DNA of 64,000 nucleotides from an uncultured Acetatifactor sp. GTDB lineage: Bacteria > Bacillota > Clostridia > Lachnospirales > Lachnospiraceae. Positions 50,095-59,112 of this stretch are shown piece by piece. The number at the start of each line of letters is the position of its first letter. Within the stretch, counting starts at the first letter, position 1. Made by a program: the position numbers and the translations under genes. Location: the NCBI GenBank assembly GCA_910580225.1, contig CAJTXE010000002.1, positions 1 to 64,000 on the forward strand, in the 5' to 3' direction. Below the pieces are notes generated by a model, which had not been told where the DNA came from, made no database searches, and saw only the letters and a list, made by a program, of their open reading frames with translations.

Positions 50095-52536
50095 ATGGAA
50101 GACAGGAAGGTGGAGCTGTTGTCCCCGGCAGGCAGCGAGGAAGGTTTTTATGGTGCAATTCATGCAGGGGCAGATGCCGTCTATCTGGCGGGAGAGAAAT
50201 TCGGCGCCAGGGCTTATGCGGAAAACTTTACCCGTGTGTCTCTTGTGGAATGTATCCGATATGCACATCTGCTGAAGAGGAAGGTTTATCTGACCGTGAA
50301 TACGCTGCTGAAGGAGAACGAGCTGGCAGGGCTGTATGAATATCTGCTTCCTTATTATGAAGCGGGATTGGATGCAGTGATCGTGCAGGATCTGGGGGTC
50401 TTTCGATTTGTCAGAGAACATTTCCCGGGATTGAAGCTTCATGTGAGTACCCAGATGACGCTGTGTGCGGGTTTTGGGGCATCACTGCTGAAAGAAATGG
50501 GAGCGAGCCGGATTGTACCTGCCAGAGAGCTTGGGCTGGGAGAACTGAAGGCCATGAAGCAGGAGGCAGATATAGAGATTGAGACATTTATCCACGGTGC
50601 CATGTGTTACTGTTATTCCGGCCAGTGTCTGTTCAGCAGCATTCTGGGAGGCAGAAGCGGCAACAGGGGACGCTGTGCTCAGCCCTGCCGTCTGCCCTAT
50701 CGGGTCAGTACCGGTGACGGTTTTGGGAAGGAGTGCTACCCCTTAAGCCTGAAAGATATGTGTACCATAGAACATATTCCGGAATTGATGGAAGCAGGCA
50801 TCGATTCCTTTAAGATTGAGGGACGGATGAAGAAACCGGAATATACGGCCGGTGTGACGGAGGTTTACCGGTATTATATAGATCAGTATTATGAATTGAG
50901 GGAACAGACAGGGACGGAGGAGGCGCAGCAGGCATACCGCGTGAATAAGGCGGATTTGGAACGTATAAAATCGCTGTATATCAGAAGCGGTATTCAGAAC
51001 GGCTACTATTTTCGGCACAGCGGCCGGGAAATGATCACTCTGGACAGCCCGGCATATAATGAAAATAATGATAAAATACTAACGGAAATACGGCAAAAAC
51101 ATCTTGCCGGAAAGGCGAAACGTCCCATTCATGTGAAAGCTTCTTTTCATGTGGGATATCCTGCGGAAGTTACATTTTCCTGTCAGGACAAATGCTGCCG
51201 GGTGACAGGAGACATGGTGGAGCGTGCGGGGAAGCAGCCGGTCACACGGGAAAATATCGAGAGACAGCTTGGAAAGCTGGGAGACAGCGCATTTAGGGCG
51301 GCAGAGATGGAGATTGCTGCGGATCAGGATTGCTTTTACCCGCTGAAACGGATCAATGAATTGAGGAGGGCGGCGGTTGCCGGGCTGGAGGAACAGATTC
51401 TGGCCCCGGATTTGGTCCGGCAGCAGGAAAAACGTGAGCCGGGCGATCAGGAGGTACTTTTGCCCATGTGTGAGAAAAGTCAACACATGGGGGGAGCGGA
51501 AGGAGAGCAGCAGAAAAGCCATGTGATTTCCGTGGTTACATTGCCTCAGCTGGAGGCTGTGGCAGACTGGTTTTCCAGAGAAAGGGCGGACAGGCCTCTG
51601 CGTTTTTATATAGAAGGTGATCTGTTTCTGCAGGAGAGGGAGAAGGTGGAGGCGCTCTGCCGCCGCATGCCTGGGGAAAGCACTTTTTTTCTGGCGCTGC
51701 CTTATATTCTGCGGAAGACGGATCAACCCTGTCTGGAGAGGATGTTCTCTGCCATGCAGGAAAACGGAATATTTCAGGGTTTTCTGGCCCGCTCCATGGA
51801 TGGATTGGGCTTTGTCAGGGAGATGAGAAGATATCTGCCGTGGGGAGGAGATCTCTCCGAAACAGTACAGAGCCGCAGCGGGGAGGAAACTGCGGCAAAA
51901 GAGAAAGTGATGCCGCCGGCCTGCCGGACAGATGCGGGTGTCTATCTCTGGAACAGACAGGCGGGGCAGGAATTGTCTTCCCTTGCAGAAGGGTTCTGTC
52001 TTCCATGGGAGCTGAACGGGAGCGGGCAGCGGGCGCTGGCGGAGGGACTGCCCTGTGAAAAGATTGTCTACGGCAGAATTCCCATGATGATTACGGCAAA
52101 CTGTCTGCTGCGTACTCTGGGGAGGTGCCAAAATTTCCGGATGAACGGCAGGCGTCGGGAGGCCGGGGACAGCGGAAATGCAGCGCAGCGTAAAGACCGT
52201 CCGTATACGGTATTTGAGGACAGGTATCATGCGATACTTAAAGACAGGTATCATGCGATACTTAAAGACAGGTATCATGCGATACTTAAAGACAGGTATC
52301 GCAGTGAGTTTCCTGTGGTTGCAAATTGTCTTCATTGTATAAACATTATATATAACAGTGTCCCCTTTTCTCTCTATCAGCAGCGGTCCGTATGGGAGGG
52401 ACGGGCGGATCTTCGCATGGATTTTACGCTGGAAACGCCGGAGGAGGTGAAAGCGCTGCTGTATGCTTTCCTGAAAGGAGCGCCGTTTCCGTTTCAGGAT
52501 TATACCACCGGCCATGAGAAACGTGGTGCGGAATAA
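50095..52536 (+). CDS. U32 family peptidase (collagenase-like) with long C-terminal extension
   Basis: This 813-residue protein has an N-terminal peptidase U32 domain (~1-330) opening KVELLSPAGSEEGFYGAI, with the signature ETFIHGAMCYCYSGQCLFSS (~160-180) and CAQPCRLPYR. The remainder (~340-813) includes the collagenase-associated DUF3656-like region. U32 proteins include RlhA and TrhP, involved in RNA hydroxylation, as well as reported proteases, so the activity here is open. Near residues 708-736 a tandem repeat of eight residues (KDRYHAIL) interrupts the C-terminal part. ATG 50095 with GGAGG five bases upstream is the best start. Confidence 0.92.
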   Translation: MEDRKVELLSPAGSEEGFYGAIHAGADAVYLAGEKFGARAYAENFTRVSLVECIRYAHLLKRKVYLTVNTLLKENELAGLYEYLLPYYEAGLDAVIVQDLGVFRFVREHFPGLKLHVSTQMTLCAGFGASLLKEMGASRIVPARELGLGELKAMKQEADIEIETFIHGAMCYCYSGQCLFSSILGGRSGNRGRCAQPCRLPYRVSTGDGFGKECYPLSLKDMCTIEHIPELMEAGIDSFKIEGRMKKPEYTAGVTEVYRYYIDQYYELREQTGTEEAQQAYRVNKADLERIKSLYIRSGIQNGYYFRHSGREMITLDSPAYNENNDKILTEIRQKHLAGKAKRPIHVKASFHVGYPAEVTFSCQDKCCRVTGDMVERAGKQPVTRENIERQLGKLGDSAFRAAEMEIAADQDCFYPLKRINELRRAAVAGLEEQILAPDLVRQQEKREPGDQEVLLPMCEKSQHMGGAEGEQQKSHVISVVTLPQLEAVADWFSRERADRPLRFYIEGDLFLQEREKVEALCRRMPGESTFFLALPYILRKTDQPCLERMFSAMQENGIFQGFLARSMDGLGFVREMRRYLPWGGDLSETVQSRSGEETAAKEKVMPPACRTDAGVYLWNRQAGQELSSLAEGFCLPWELNGSGQRALAEGLPCEKIVYGRIPMMITANCLLRTLGRCQNFRMNGRRREAGDSGNAAQRKDRPYTVFEDRYHAILKDRYHAILKDRYHAILKDRYRSEFPVVANCLHCINIIYNSVPFSLYQQRSVWEGRADLRMDFTLETPEEVKALLYAFLKGAPFPFQDYTTGHEKRGAE
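52219..52300 (+). repeat. In-frame 24-bp tandem repeat, three full copies plus ten bases
   Basis: The copies at 52219-52242, 52243-52266 and 52267-52290 look identical, and a fourth begins at 52291 and breaks off after GACAGGTATC. Each unit encodes DRYHAILK and contains the small palindrome GTATCATGCGATAC. Perfect copies suggest recent slippage and length variation among strains. Confidence 0.95.
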
Positions 52537-52556
52537 ACCCATAAAGGAATGGTAAT

Positions 52557-53879
52557 ATGCAGGAATATGTTACAGAATTATCCAAATTTGCAATCCCCAT
52601 ATTGATGGCAGTCCATACGGTCTGCGGGTTTCTTTCCATGTTCGACAGGCTGGAAAACAGCAGAGTGATACATGTACTTCAAACCATGCTTCTGTTTTCG
52701 ATTCAGTTTCTCATGTTTGTGGATCTTGCTTTGGTGACCAGAGACATGCAATATCTGTTTTTTTATGTGTTTGTCCAGGCTTTTCTGCTGGCGGCTGCAG
52801 TGATGGTGCCTGTTGTGTATGATAAGGTGAATTGTCTGCTGCTGGATAATATGTGTCTTCTGATCGGTGTGGGAATGTGTGTTATTTCAAGGCTCTCCTT
52901 TAAAAAGGCTGTAAAGCAGTACATTATTGTGCTGGTATCGCTGGCAATATCCCTGTTTATTCCGCTGATCTTGTCGAAGATCCGTTTCCTTAAGAAACTG
53001 ACCTGGGTTTATGCCGGTGTGGGCATTGCCATGCTTAGCGTTGTTCTGATTTTGGGGGAGGTTACACATGGTTCCAAGCTTACCTTCAGTATCAGGGGGG
53101 TGTCGTTTCAGCCCTCGGAATTTGTTAAGATCCTATACGTTTTTTTTCTGGCAGGTGCGCTCTGGGAAAATACCTCTTTTGTGCGGGTGGTGTGGACTGC
53201 TGTTATAGCAGGGGCTCATGTGGTGGTACTGGTGATTTCCAAAGATCTGGGAAGCGCATTGATTTTCTTTGCAGGCTATGTATTTATTGTCTTTGCCGCC
53301 ACGAGGAATTATCTCTATCTTTTTGCAGGAGTTCTGGGCGGAATGGGAGCCGGATGGGGTGCTTATCAGCTTTTTGCTCATGTGAGGGACAGGGTGATTG
53401 CCTGGAAGAATCCTTGGATTTATATTGACAGTAAGGGATTTGCCATTACCCAGTCGCTTTTTGCCATCGGCAGCGGAAGCTGGTTTGGTATGGGACTTTC
53501 TCAGGGGAATCCCAGAGCGATTCCCTATGTGGAAGCCGATTTTATCTTTTCTTCGGTATGTGAGGAGCTGGGTGTGATCTTCGGGATCTGTGTGATTCTT
53601 GTGACCGTGATATGTTTTCTGGGGATGCTGAAAGTAGCTGCCAGGATCAGGGATCGCTTTTATCAGCTGATTGTATACGGAATCGGAATCATGTATATTT
53701 TTCAGATATTCCTTACCATCGGCGGAGGGATCAAGCTGATTCCTCTGACAGGGGTGACGCTGCCCTTTATCAGTTATGGAGGCAGCTCTGTCATGACGAC
53801 GATGATTATGTTCTTCATCATTCAGGGAATCTATATCCGCCTCCAGGAGGGAGGAAGACACAATGTCAGGAAAGGATGA
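52557..53879 (+). CDS. SEDS-family cell wall polymerase (FtsW/RodA/SpoVE)
   Basis: This 440-residue membrane protein of about ten to twelve helices polymerises lipid II into glycan strands with a class B penicillin-binding protein, here encoded next with a 17-base overlap. Family motifs: GVSFQPSEFVKILYVFFLAG, VVLVISKDLGSALIFFAGY with the catalytic Asp, and the C-terminal LTGVTLPFISYGGSSVM. Whether it is for division, elongation or sporulation cannot be told from sequence. It starts 20 bases after the U32 gene. Confidence 0.93.
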   Translation: MQEYVTELSKFAIPILMAVHTVCGFLSMFDRLENSRVIHVLQTMLLFSIQFLMFVDLALVTRDMQYLFFYVFVQAFLLAAAVMVPVVYDKVNCLLLDNMCLLIGVGMCVISRLSFKKAVKQYIIVLVSLAISLFIPLILSKIRFLKKLTWVYAGVGIAMLSVVLILGEVTHGSKLTFSIRGVSFQPSEFVKILYVFFLAGALWENTSFVRVVWTAVIAGAHVVVLVISKDLGSALIFFAGYVFIVFAATRNYLYLFAGVLGGMGAGWGAYQLFAHVRDRVIAWKNPWIYIDSKGFAITQSLFAIGSGSWFGMGLSQGNPRAIPYVEADFIFSSVCEELGVIFGICVILVTVICFLGMLKVAARIRDRFYQLIVYGIGIMYIFQIFLTIGGGIKLIPLTGVTLPFISYGGSSVMTTMIMFFIIQGIYIRLQEGGRHNVRKG

Positions 53880-55503
53880 CGGAGAAGGAATGAGAGAAAT
53901 ACCAAAAGGGCAGGAACAAGACCGGGAGACAGCAGGGGAGCAAAGGGCTGACGAAGAAGGGATGAGGGAAATGTCAAAAAAACAGGACCAGAATCGGAAC
54001 GGGACAGCGTCACAGAGGGCTGACAGAGACCAGAAAAATAAAATACAAAAAAAGGCAGGAGGACAGGAACGTTCCGGGAAAAACGAGACGCGCCGCATGG
54101 ACAATAAAAGGGAGATTTATGTGACCGGATTTTTCTTCGCGGCTGTGTTTGCGGTTCTGATCGGGTATCTGGGATATTTTACTGCAACCAGTCAAGAGCA
54201 GATGATCAATAACAGTTACAATTCCAGGCAGGAGATTCTCCTGTCCCGGAATTACAGAGGAACGATTTACTCCAGAGATGGGGAGGTACTGGCCGAAACC
54301 GTGCTGGATGAGATGCAGAATGAGATGCGGGTGTATCCCTTTGGAGACTTATTTGCACATATTGTGGGATATTCCACAAAGGGGCGAATGGGGGTGGAGG
54401 CTCTGGCAAATTTTTATCTGATCAATACCCACACCTCCCTGCGCAACAAAGCTGCCAATGACGCGGCGGGGGTTAAAAATCCGGGAGACAATGTTTATAC
54501 CACACTGGATGTGAAGATACAGGAGGTAGCGGATGATCAGCTTAATGTTTACAAAGGTGCCGTGGTGGTGACAGAGGTTGCTACAGGTAAAATTCTGGCA
54601 ATGGTATCTCATCCTGATTTCGATCCCAACCAGATTGGGGAAATCTGGGATTCTATTGTGGAGAATAAGGACAGTTCCGTGTTGCTGAACCGTGCCACAC
54701 AGGGGCTTTATCCGCCGGGCTCTACTTTTAAGATTATTACAGCACTGGAGTATATCAGAGAAAATCCCGATACTTATAATACCTATTCCTACCAGTGTAC
54801 GGGAACGTTTACAGCAAGAGGAAGCCGAATCAGCTGTTATCATGGGACAAAACATGGAGAGGTAAGTTTTGAACGATCTTTCGCCAAGTCGTGTAATTCT
54901 TCCTTTGCCAATATCGGCATGGGACTGGACAGGGAAAGATTTGAGGTCACTCTGGAGGGACTTTTGTTTGATCAGCCTCTGCCGCTGACACTCTCCTATA
55001 CCGAGAGCAAAGTCACCATTTCAAAAGATACTTCCACGGATGAAATGCTGCAGACTTCCATTGGTCAGGGCAAGACCCAGATTACACCCCTTCATTTAAA
55101 TATGATTACCTCGGCCATTGCCAACGACGGCGTGTTGATGAAGCCCTATGTGATTGACCGGGTGGAAAACGATGCCGGACACGTCATTAAATCCTATTAT
55201 CCGGACAGTTACGGGCAGCTGATGGATGTATCCGAGGCTGAGATTCTCAAAGGTCTGATGACTGCAGTGGTGGAAGGCGGCACTGCGTCCAAGCTGTCAG
55301 GTCAGTCTTATACAGCTGCAGGGAAGACAGGTTCTGCGGAATACAATGACACAAAGACGGATTCTCACGCCTGGTTTACAGGGTTTGCACCGGCAGAAGA
55401 ACCGGAGGTATGTGTTACCATTATTGTGGAAGGCGCCGGAAGCGGCGGCGATTATGCCGTTCCCATTGCCAGAAGGATTTTTGATGCATATTTTGACCAC
55501 TGA
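53863..55503 (+). CDS. Class B penicillin-binding protein (transpeptidase), short PbpA-like type
   Basis: This 546-residue transpeptidase crosslinks peptidoglycan with its SEDS partner. It has a long cytoplasmic tail (~1-82) containing two imperfect 24-residue repeats (GMREIPKGQEQDRET... and GMREMSKKQDQNRNG...), one membrane helix (~86-106), a small pedestal domain and the transpeptidase domain. Active-site motifs are STFK at Ser287-Lys290, SCN at 343-345 and KTGS at 488-491. The short pedestal makes it closer to PbpA than to classic FtsI. The start overlaps the SEDS gene by 17 bases. Confidence 0.94.
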   Translation: MSGKDDGEGMREIPKGQEQDRETAGEQRADEEGMREMSKKQDQNRNGTASQRADRDQKNKIQKKAGGQERSGKNETRRMDNKREIYVTGFFFAAVFAVLIGYLGYFTATSQEQMINNSYNSRQEILLSRNYRGTIYSRDGEVLAETVLDEMQNEMRVYPFGDLFAHIVGYSTKGRMGVEALANFYLINTHTSLRNKAANDAAGVKNPGDNVYTTLDVKIQEVADDQLNVYKGAVVVTEVATGKILAMVSHPDFDPNQIGEIWDSIVENKDSSVLLNRATQGLYPPGSTFKIITALEYIRENPDTYNTYSYQCTGTFTARGSRISCYHGTKHGEVSFERSFAKSCNSSFANIGMGLDRERFEVTLEGLLFDQPLPLTLSYTESKVTISKDTSTDEMLQTSIGQGKTQITPLHLNMITSAIANDGVLMKPYVIDRVENDAGHVIKSYYPDSYGQLMDVSEAEILKGLMTAVVEGGTASKLSGQSYTAAGKTGSAEYNDTKTDSHAWFTGFAPAEEPEVCVTIIVEGAGSGGDYAVPIARRIFDAYFDH

Positions 55504-55530
55504 ATGTAAGCATTCCGGGAAAAATAAGTA

Positions 55531-55559
55531 TTGCACTTCCCGGGAGATTGGACTATACT
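55531..55559 (+). promoter_or_regulatory. Promoter for the NUDIX gene
   Basis: TTGCAC (55531-55536), 17 bases, TATACT (55554-55559), about 50 bases before the start codon. Confidence 0.72.
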
Positions 55560-55607
55560 AGGTATAATCAGGTTGTATCAAAAACACACCAGTCAGGAGG
55601 AATTGCA

Positions 55608-56060
55608 ATGCTGGAAGCAACAAGCTGTGGTGGTGTGGTAATTTTTCGAGGAAAGATCCTGCTTTTGTACAAGAATTACAAGAACAAATACGAGGGCTGG
55701 GTCTTGCCGAAAGGCACAGTGGAGCAGGGAGAGGAATATAAGGATACCGCTCTGCGGGAAGTGCTGGAAGAATCGGGGGCAAAGGCGACCATCATTAAAT
55801 ATATCGGTAAGAGCGAGTATACCTTCAATGTGCCCGAGGATATCGTGGAGAAGGAAGTTCACTGGTATCTGATGATGGCGGACAGCTATTACAGCAAACC
55901 ACAAAAGGAAGAATTTTTTTTGGATTCAGGTTTCTATAAATATCATGAAGCATACCATCTGCTGAAGTTTTCCAATGAGAAGCAGATTCTGGAGAGGGCG
56001 TATGATGAATATCTGGAACTGAAAAAAAGCAATTTATGGGGCAGCCGGAAGTACTATTAG
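55608..56060 (+). CDS. NUDIX hydrolase
   Basis: This 150-residue hydrolase carries the full Nudix box: GTVEQGEEYKDTALREVLEESGA (quoted in part: GTVEQGEEYKDTALREVLEE), in the form Gx5Ex7REVxEExGA. The early strand CGGVVIFRGKILLLYKN and the WVLPKGT before the box resemble Ap4A or dinucleotide-polyphosphate hydrolases of the MutT-like group. AGGAGG lies seven bases before ATG 55608; a longer in-frame start at 55548 would lie on the promoter. Substrate unknown. Confidence 0.93.
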   Translation: MLEATSCGGVVIFRGKILLLYKNYKNKYEGWVLPKGTVEQGEEYKDTALREVLEESGAKATIIKYIGKSEYTFNVPEDIVEKEVHWYLMMADSYYSKPQKEEFFLDSGFYKYHEAYHLLKFSNEKQILERAYDEYLELKKSNLWGSRKYY

Positions 56061-56094
56061 TATTTTCGGCTGTGTCAGATAAAGGGACCCTCAT

Positions 56095-56418
56095 ATGGCA
56101 CTTGAAATCGCATACCATCCCCATTTATATCTGGGAGAGAGCATGAAACGGAAAAAACTGGATAAGATAAAGAAAAAGCTGGAAAACAGACCTTTTTTTT
56201 CCGGTGTCTTTCTGGTGGCGATTTCACGTAATCCTTATGATCAGCTGGAAATCTACAGCGCAAAGCAGCTGCGCTGGCGATATTACAGAAAATATCCTCC
56301 CTGTGTGGTGGGCATTGCCGGAGACGAAAGGGAAGCCCTGGCACTGGTGGAAATGATCGTGAAAGAGTGTATGGAAACCCGGGGAGACTGCGCGTTAAAG
56401 GAGTATTTGAGATGCTGA
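56095..56418 (+). CDS. Uncharacterised conserved protein, 107 aa
   Basis: This is a basic soluble protein with LYLGESMKRKKLDKIKKKLENRP near the start (quoted in part: KRKKLDKIKKKLENRP), then FFSGVFLVAISRNPYDQLEIY and a C-terminal helix with ALALVEMIVKECMET. No catalytic motif or membrane helix is visible. It overlaps the DUF2953 gene by seven bases, so the two are translated together with gerW. A link to the sporulation or envelope genes that follow is possible (inference). Confidence 0.75.
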   Translation: MALEIAYHPHLYLGESMKRKKLDKIKKKLENRPFFSGVFLVAISRNPYDQLEIYSAKQLRWRYYRKYPPCVVGIAGDEREALALVEMIVKECMETRGDCALKEYLRC

Positions 56419-57464
56419 TGATATGTTTGCGGGTCCTGTCCATACTCGGCATGGTCCTTCTGGGATTGCTTGCAGCGGCAGCAGTATTTCTGCTGCTGGT
56501 GTTGTTTGCACCTGTTATGTACCGAATATCCGCAGAAAAGGATGAGGATGGTTTTCGGGTCAGTGCCAGAGCCAGATGGCTGCTGGGATTGGTCAGAGTC
56601 AGGTGCGAATATCCGGATCCGGGATATCTTGTGGCCAGAATTCTGCTGTTTACACTGTATAAGACAAAGATACCGTCGGAAGAAATTTCAAAGAAGGACG
56701 GGAAAGACGAAAGCCGGGGCAGGCAGGAACAGAGCGGAATTGGAAAAGACCGGAACAAAAGCAGAAAAGAAAAAAGACAGATAAAGGGCGGGGAATTCAG
56801 GGGAAGAGCCGGGAAAGCGGAATCTGCGGACAACAAAGGATCAGAGAAGGAATGCGTCCCTGGGAAGCAGGAAAATGTGGGGAAAGAAGATGGGAGAACA
56901 GGTGCCTTACCGGAACGGAAGGCAGGGGAAGGAACCGACAAAACCACTGCAGCAGAGGATGTCAGCAAAGAAGGGGCGAAAACAGCAGCTGTGGGTGGTG
57001 GAAAGATTTTACAGAAATTTCAGAAGATAAAGTACACAATCCGCAGCATCTGTGATAAAATAAAGGAGATTTGGGATAATATTTCATATTACTTAGAGCT
57101 TTTGCAGGAGGAAACGACCAGACAGTTTATTACCCATGTGCGGCTTCGGGCAGGAAAGATGCTGAAAAGCATAATGCCCAGACGCATTCGGGCGGATATC
57201 CGTTTCGGTACCGGCTCACCGGACACAACAGGATATCTCTATGGTGTGTTCTGTATGATTTCACCGAGAATGGGAAGTTCGGTGACTGTGACACCTGATT
57301 TTGAAGAAGCGGTGCTGCAGGGAAAATTTGATGTATCCGGTCATGTTACATCGGGCATTTTGCTGTGGAATCTGTGCAGGGTGGTTTTGGACAGGCGGCT
57401 GAGGCATCTGATCCGGAAGATCAGGTTCCCGGGCAGCAAAGCGTCCGGGAAGAAGGCAGCTTAG
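56412..57464 (+). CDS. DUF2953 (YtfI-like) membrane-anchored protein
   Basis: This 350-residue protein has an N-terminal membrane helix (~5-32, Leu/Ala/Val-rich) then a short folded region with DGFRVSARARWLLGLVRVRCEYPDPG (partly quoted: SARARWLLGLVRVRCEY), a very charged low-complexity stretch (~95-200, Lys/Glu/Gly-rich), and the conserved C-terminal domain (~230-345, ADIRFGTGSPDTTGYLYGVF and VTPDFEEAVLQGKF). This is the DUF2953 pattern; the charged insertion is longer than usual. It pairs with gerW/ytfJ next door, as in B. subtilis. ATG 56412 with AAAGGAG upstream is preferred over 56367. Confidence 0.88.
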   Translation: MLMICLRVLSILGMVLLGLLAAAAVFLLLVLFAPVMYRISAEKDEDGFRVSARARWLLGLVRVRCEYPDPGYLVARILLFTLYKTKIPSEEISKKDGKDESRGRQEQSGIGKDRNKSRKEKRQIKGGEFRGRAGKAESADNKGSEKECVPGKQENVGKEDGRTGALPERKAGEGTDKTTAAEDVSKEGAKTAAVGGGKILQKFQKIKYTIRSICDKIKEIWDNISYYLELLQEETTRQFITHVRLRAGKMLKSIMPRRIRADIRFGTGSPDTTGYLYGVFCMISPRMGSSVTVTPDFEEAVLQGKFDVSGHVTSGILLWNLCRVVLDRRLRHLIRKIRFPGSKASGKKAA

Positions 57465-57491
57465 GCGCAAAAGCTTTGGATTGGAGGAGAA

Positions 57492-57929
57492 ATGGCAGAG
57501 AAAGAGAATCAGTTTCAGGGAGTGGTAGAGTCGCTGCTGAAGGGAATGGATACCGTATTGTCCACCAAGACTGTTGTGGGAGAGGCCACAAGGATCGGTG
57601 ATACCATTATTTTACCTCTGGTGGATGTCTCCTTCGGCGTAGGCGCGGGAGCAGGCAGCAATGGTACGAAAAATTCCGCTTCGGGAGCGGGAGGCCTGGG
57701 AGGAAAAATGACGCCCAGTGCAGTGCTTGTGATCCGGGAGGGCGCGGTCAAGCTGGTAAATATTAAAAACCAGGATGCTGTTACGAAGGTTTTAGATATG
57801 GTGCCTGATCTGATTGAGAAATTTACCAAACCCAAGGCAAAGGAAGAAGAGGCTTCTGTGAAGGAAGAGGAGATATCTGATGCCCAGGTTGTGGATATTG
57901 CATTTCCGGAAGGAGAGTCCACGGAGTAA
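57492..57929 (+). CDS. ytfJ: GerW family sporulation protein YtfJ
   Basis: This 145-residue protein of the YtfJ/GerW family is expressed in the forespore and needed for germination in B. subtilis. Conserved stretches are VVESLLKGMDTVLSTKTVVGE, ILPLVDVSFGVGAGAG and SAVLVIREGAVKLVNI (each quoted within limits). A charged C-terminal tail follows. It suggests the host forms spores or derives from a spore former. It is the last gene of its operon; a terminator with a long stem follows. Confidence 0.94.
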   Translation: MAEKENQFQGVVESLLKGMDTVLSTKTVVGEATRIGDTIILPLVDVSFGVGAGAGSNGTKNSASGAGGLGGKMTPSAVLVIREGAVKLVNIKNQDAVTKVLDMVPDLIEKFTKPKAKEEEASVKEEEISDAQVVDIAFPEGESTE

Positions 57930-57987
57930 GAGAGGATAAGAGAAACGCTGCTTTTGGAGCAAGGACGGGAGCGGAAGCAGAGGGAAT

Positions 57988-58046
57988 GCCGGATAGCGGA
58001 AGGGATAGTGTTGGAACTGGTCTCTTTCCGTATCCGGCAGTTTTTT
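57988..58046 (+). terminator. Rho-independent terminator after ytfJ
   Basis: Arms 57988-58001 and 58026-58038 pair over 13 bp with one bulged G, closing a 24-base loop, with six T at 58041-58046. The loop is long but the arms are perfect. On the minus strand no T-run follows, so it works for the + strand only. Confidence 0.75.
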
Positions 58047-58075
58047 GCAGAATGGATCTGTTTGCTCTATGGGTT

Positions 58076-58720
58076 TCAGCCGCATCCGTCGAGTCCGCAG
58101 CACATTCCTTTTGCAGAGGATATCTGGCCTTCCTGCAGGATACGGATCATTTCGTCCTTTGTATATTCTTCCACAGAGATCTTTTCACCGTTCAGATAGA
58201 TCGTGGGGATACCAGCCACCTTCAGTTCATTCCTGGAATTGTCCGTCTCGGCTTTCACCTGCGCAGTATAGGTTCCGGCTTCCAGAGCCTGGCGGAATGC
58301 CGTCACATCCAGGCCCACCTGTTCTGCGATGCCGCAGAGGACGGTAATCTCTCCAATGTCCAGTTCTTTCTCGAAATAAGCCCGGTAAACCAGATCTGCA
58401 TAGGGCGCTTCCAGGCCCTGTTCCCGGGCGAAGAACAATCCCTCAAAGGCAAGGCGCGTATAAGGACGGGGACATACGGCAGGGGGCAGTTTCATGTCCA
58501 GTCCGAGAGAGTTTGCAGGTGCTACCAGTACCTGATAGCGTTTCTTCCGCTCCTCGTCGTGGAAGGTATCCACCCGTTCTTTGGGTTCCTGGGTCAGTTC
58601 CAGGGCCTGGACCCGGATTTCGGCTTCGATGCCAGTCTCCTTCAGTGCTTCTTCCAGTGCTACTTTCGCCACAAGGCAGTAGGGGCATACAAAATCCGTT
58701 ACGAATAAGATATCCAACAT
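58076..58720 (-). CDS. DsbA-family thioredoxin-like protein (FrnE type)
   Basis: This 214-residue protein has the CPYC redox motif at Cys12-Cys15 (VTDFVCPYCLVAK), a helical insert and the cis-Pro region VAGIPTIYLNGE, as in FrnE/DsbA-like oxidoreductases. It has no signal peptide, so it acts in the cytoplasm. The C-terminus ends GMCCGLDGCG with three extra cysteines (207, 208, 213), which might bind metal or form a second redox site. It is the only gene of its strand in this section apart from rpmB. AGGAGT lies upstream of ATG 58720 on the minus strand. Confidence 0.92.
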   Translation of the reverse strand: MLDILFVTDFVCPYCLVAKVALEEALKETGIEAEIRVQALELTQEPKERVDTFHDEERKKRYQVLVAPANSLGLDMKLPPAVCPRPYTRLAFEGLFFAREQGLEAPYADLVYRAYFEKELDIGEITVLCGIAEQVGLDVTAFRQALEAGTYTAQVKAETDNSRNELKVAGIPTIYLNGEKISVEEYTKDEMIRILQEGQISSAKGMCCGLDGCG

Positions 58721-58898
58721 ACAGTTACTCCTTTCGTTTCGCTTTTTACTCCATTATATATCATTTAAGGAACAAACACTATATTTTTTTACATATTTCT
58801 GTGGGATACCTGCATATAATAGAGTGATTAGGGAATGGGGACAATATGGCATTTCCGCTGTGGAGAGACGCCTGACCGGGATGCCATGCCGCAGAATA

Positions 58899-59045
58899 AT
58901 GGACATGAAAAAAATCATAGGGCTGGTAGCCTTTTTCATAGCGATTGGCATGCTGATCATGCTGCTCACGCATAACCGGCTGGTGGGACTGATCATCATT
59001 GCACTCTTACTGTTCGTGGGATATAACTGTTTCTGCGGTGATTGA
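58899..59045 (+). CDS. Small hydrophobic membrane protein, 48 aa
   Basis: This is a short protein of two predicted helices (KIIGLVAFFIAIGMLIMLL and LVGLIIIALLLFVGYNCF) with a hairpin turn at THNR. ATG 58899 is chosen; ATG 58905 is in frame. No strong ribosome binding site is visible. A -10-like TATAAT lies at 58815-58820. It may be a conserved single-gene protein of unknown function. A shared bidirectional terminator follows. Confidence 0.55.
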   Translation: MDMKKIIGLVAFFIAIGMLIMLLTHNRLVGLIIIALLLFVGYNCFCGD

Positions 59046-59070
59046 AGAATTGCCGCGGTCTATACCTCCG

Positions 59071-59106
59071 CAAAAAAAGAGCAGGTAAGACTACCTGCTC
59101 TTTTTC
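59071..59106. terminator. Bidirectional terminator between the 48-aa gene and rpmB
   Basis: A 10-bp stem (59078-59087 with 59092-59101) has seven A on the left and TTTTT on the right, so it serves both the + strand gene and the minus-strand rpmB. Confidence 0.9.
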
Positions 59107-59112
59107 TCATTT

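Noticed and set aside
52219..52300. Possible CRISPR array
   Set aside because: The copies are adjacent with no spacers and stay in the reading frame of a protein.
51079..52542. Long open frame on the minus strand opposite the U32 peptidase (487 aa)
   Set aside because: It is the antisense shadow of a strongly conserved gene and has a composition rich in His, Gln, Pro and Arg.
57986..58708. Plus-strand frame opposite the DsbA/FrnE-like gene (240 aa)
   Set aside because: The minus strand encodes a coherent CPYC thioredoxin-like protein with a ribosome binding site, whereas the plus frame has no motif and begins within a terminator.
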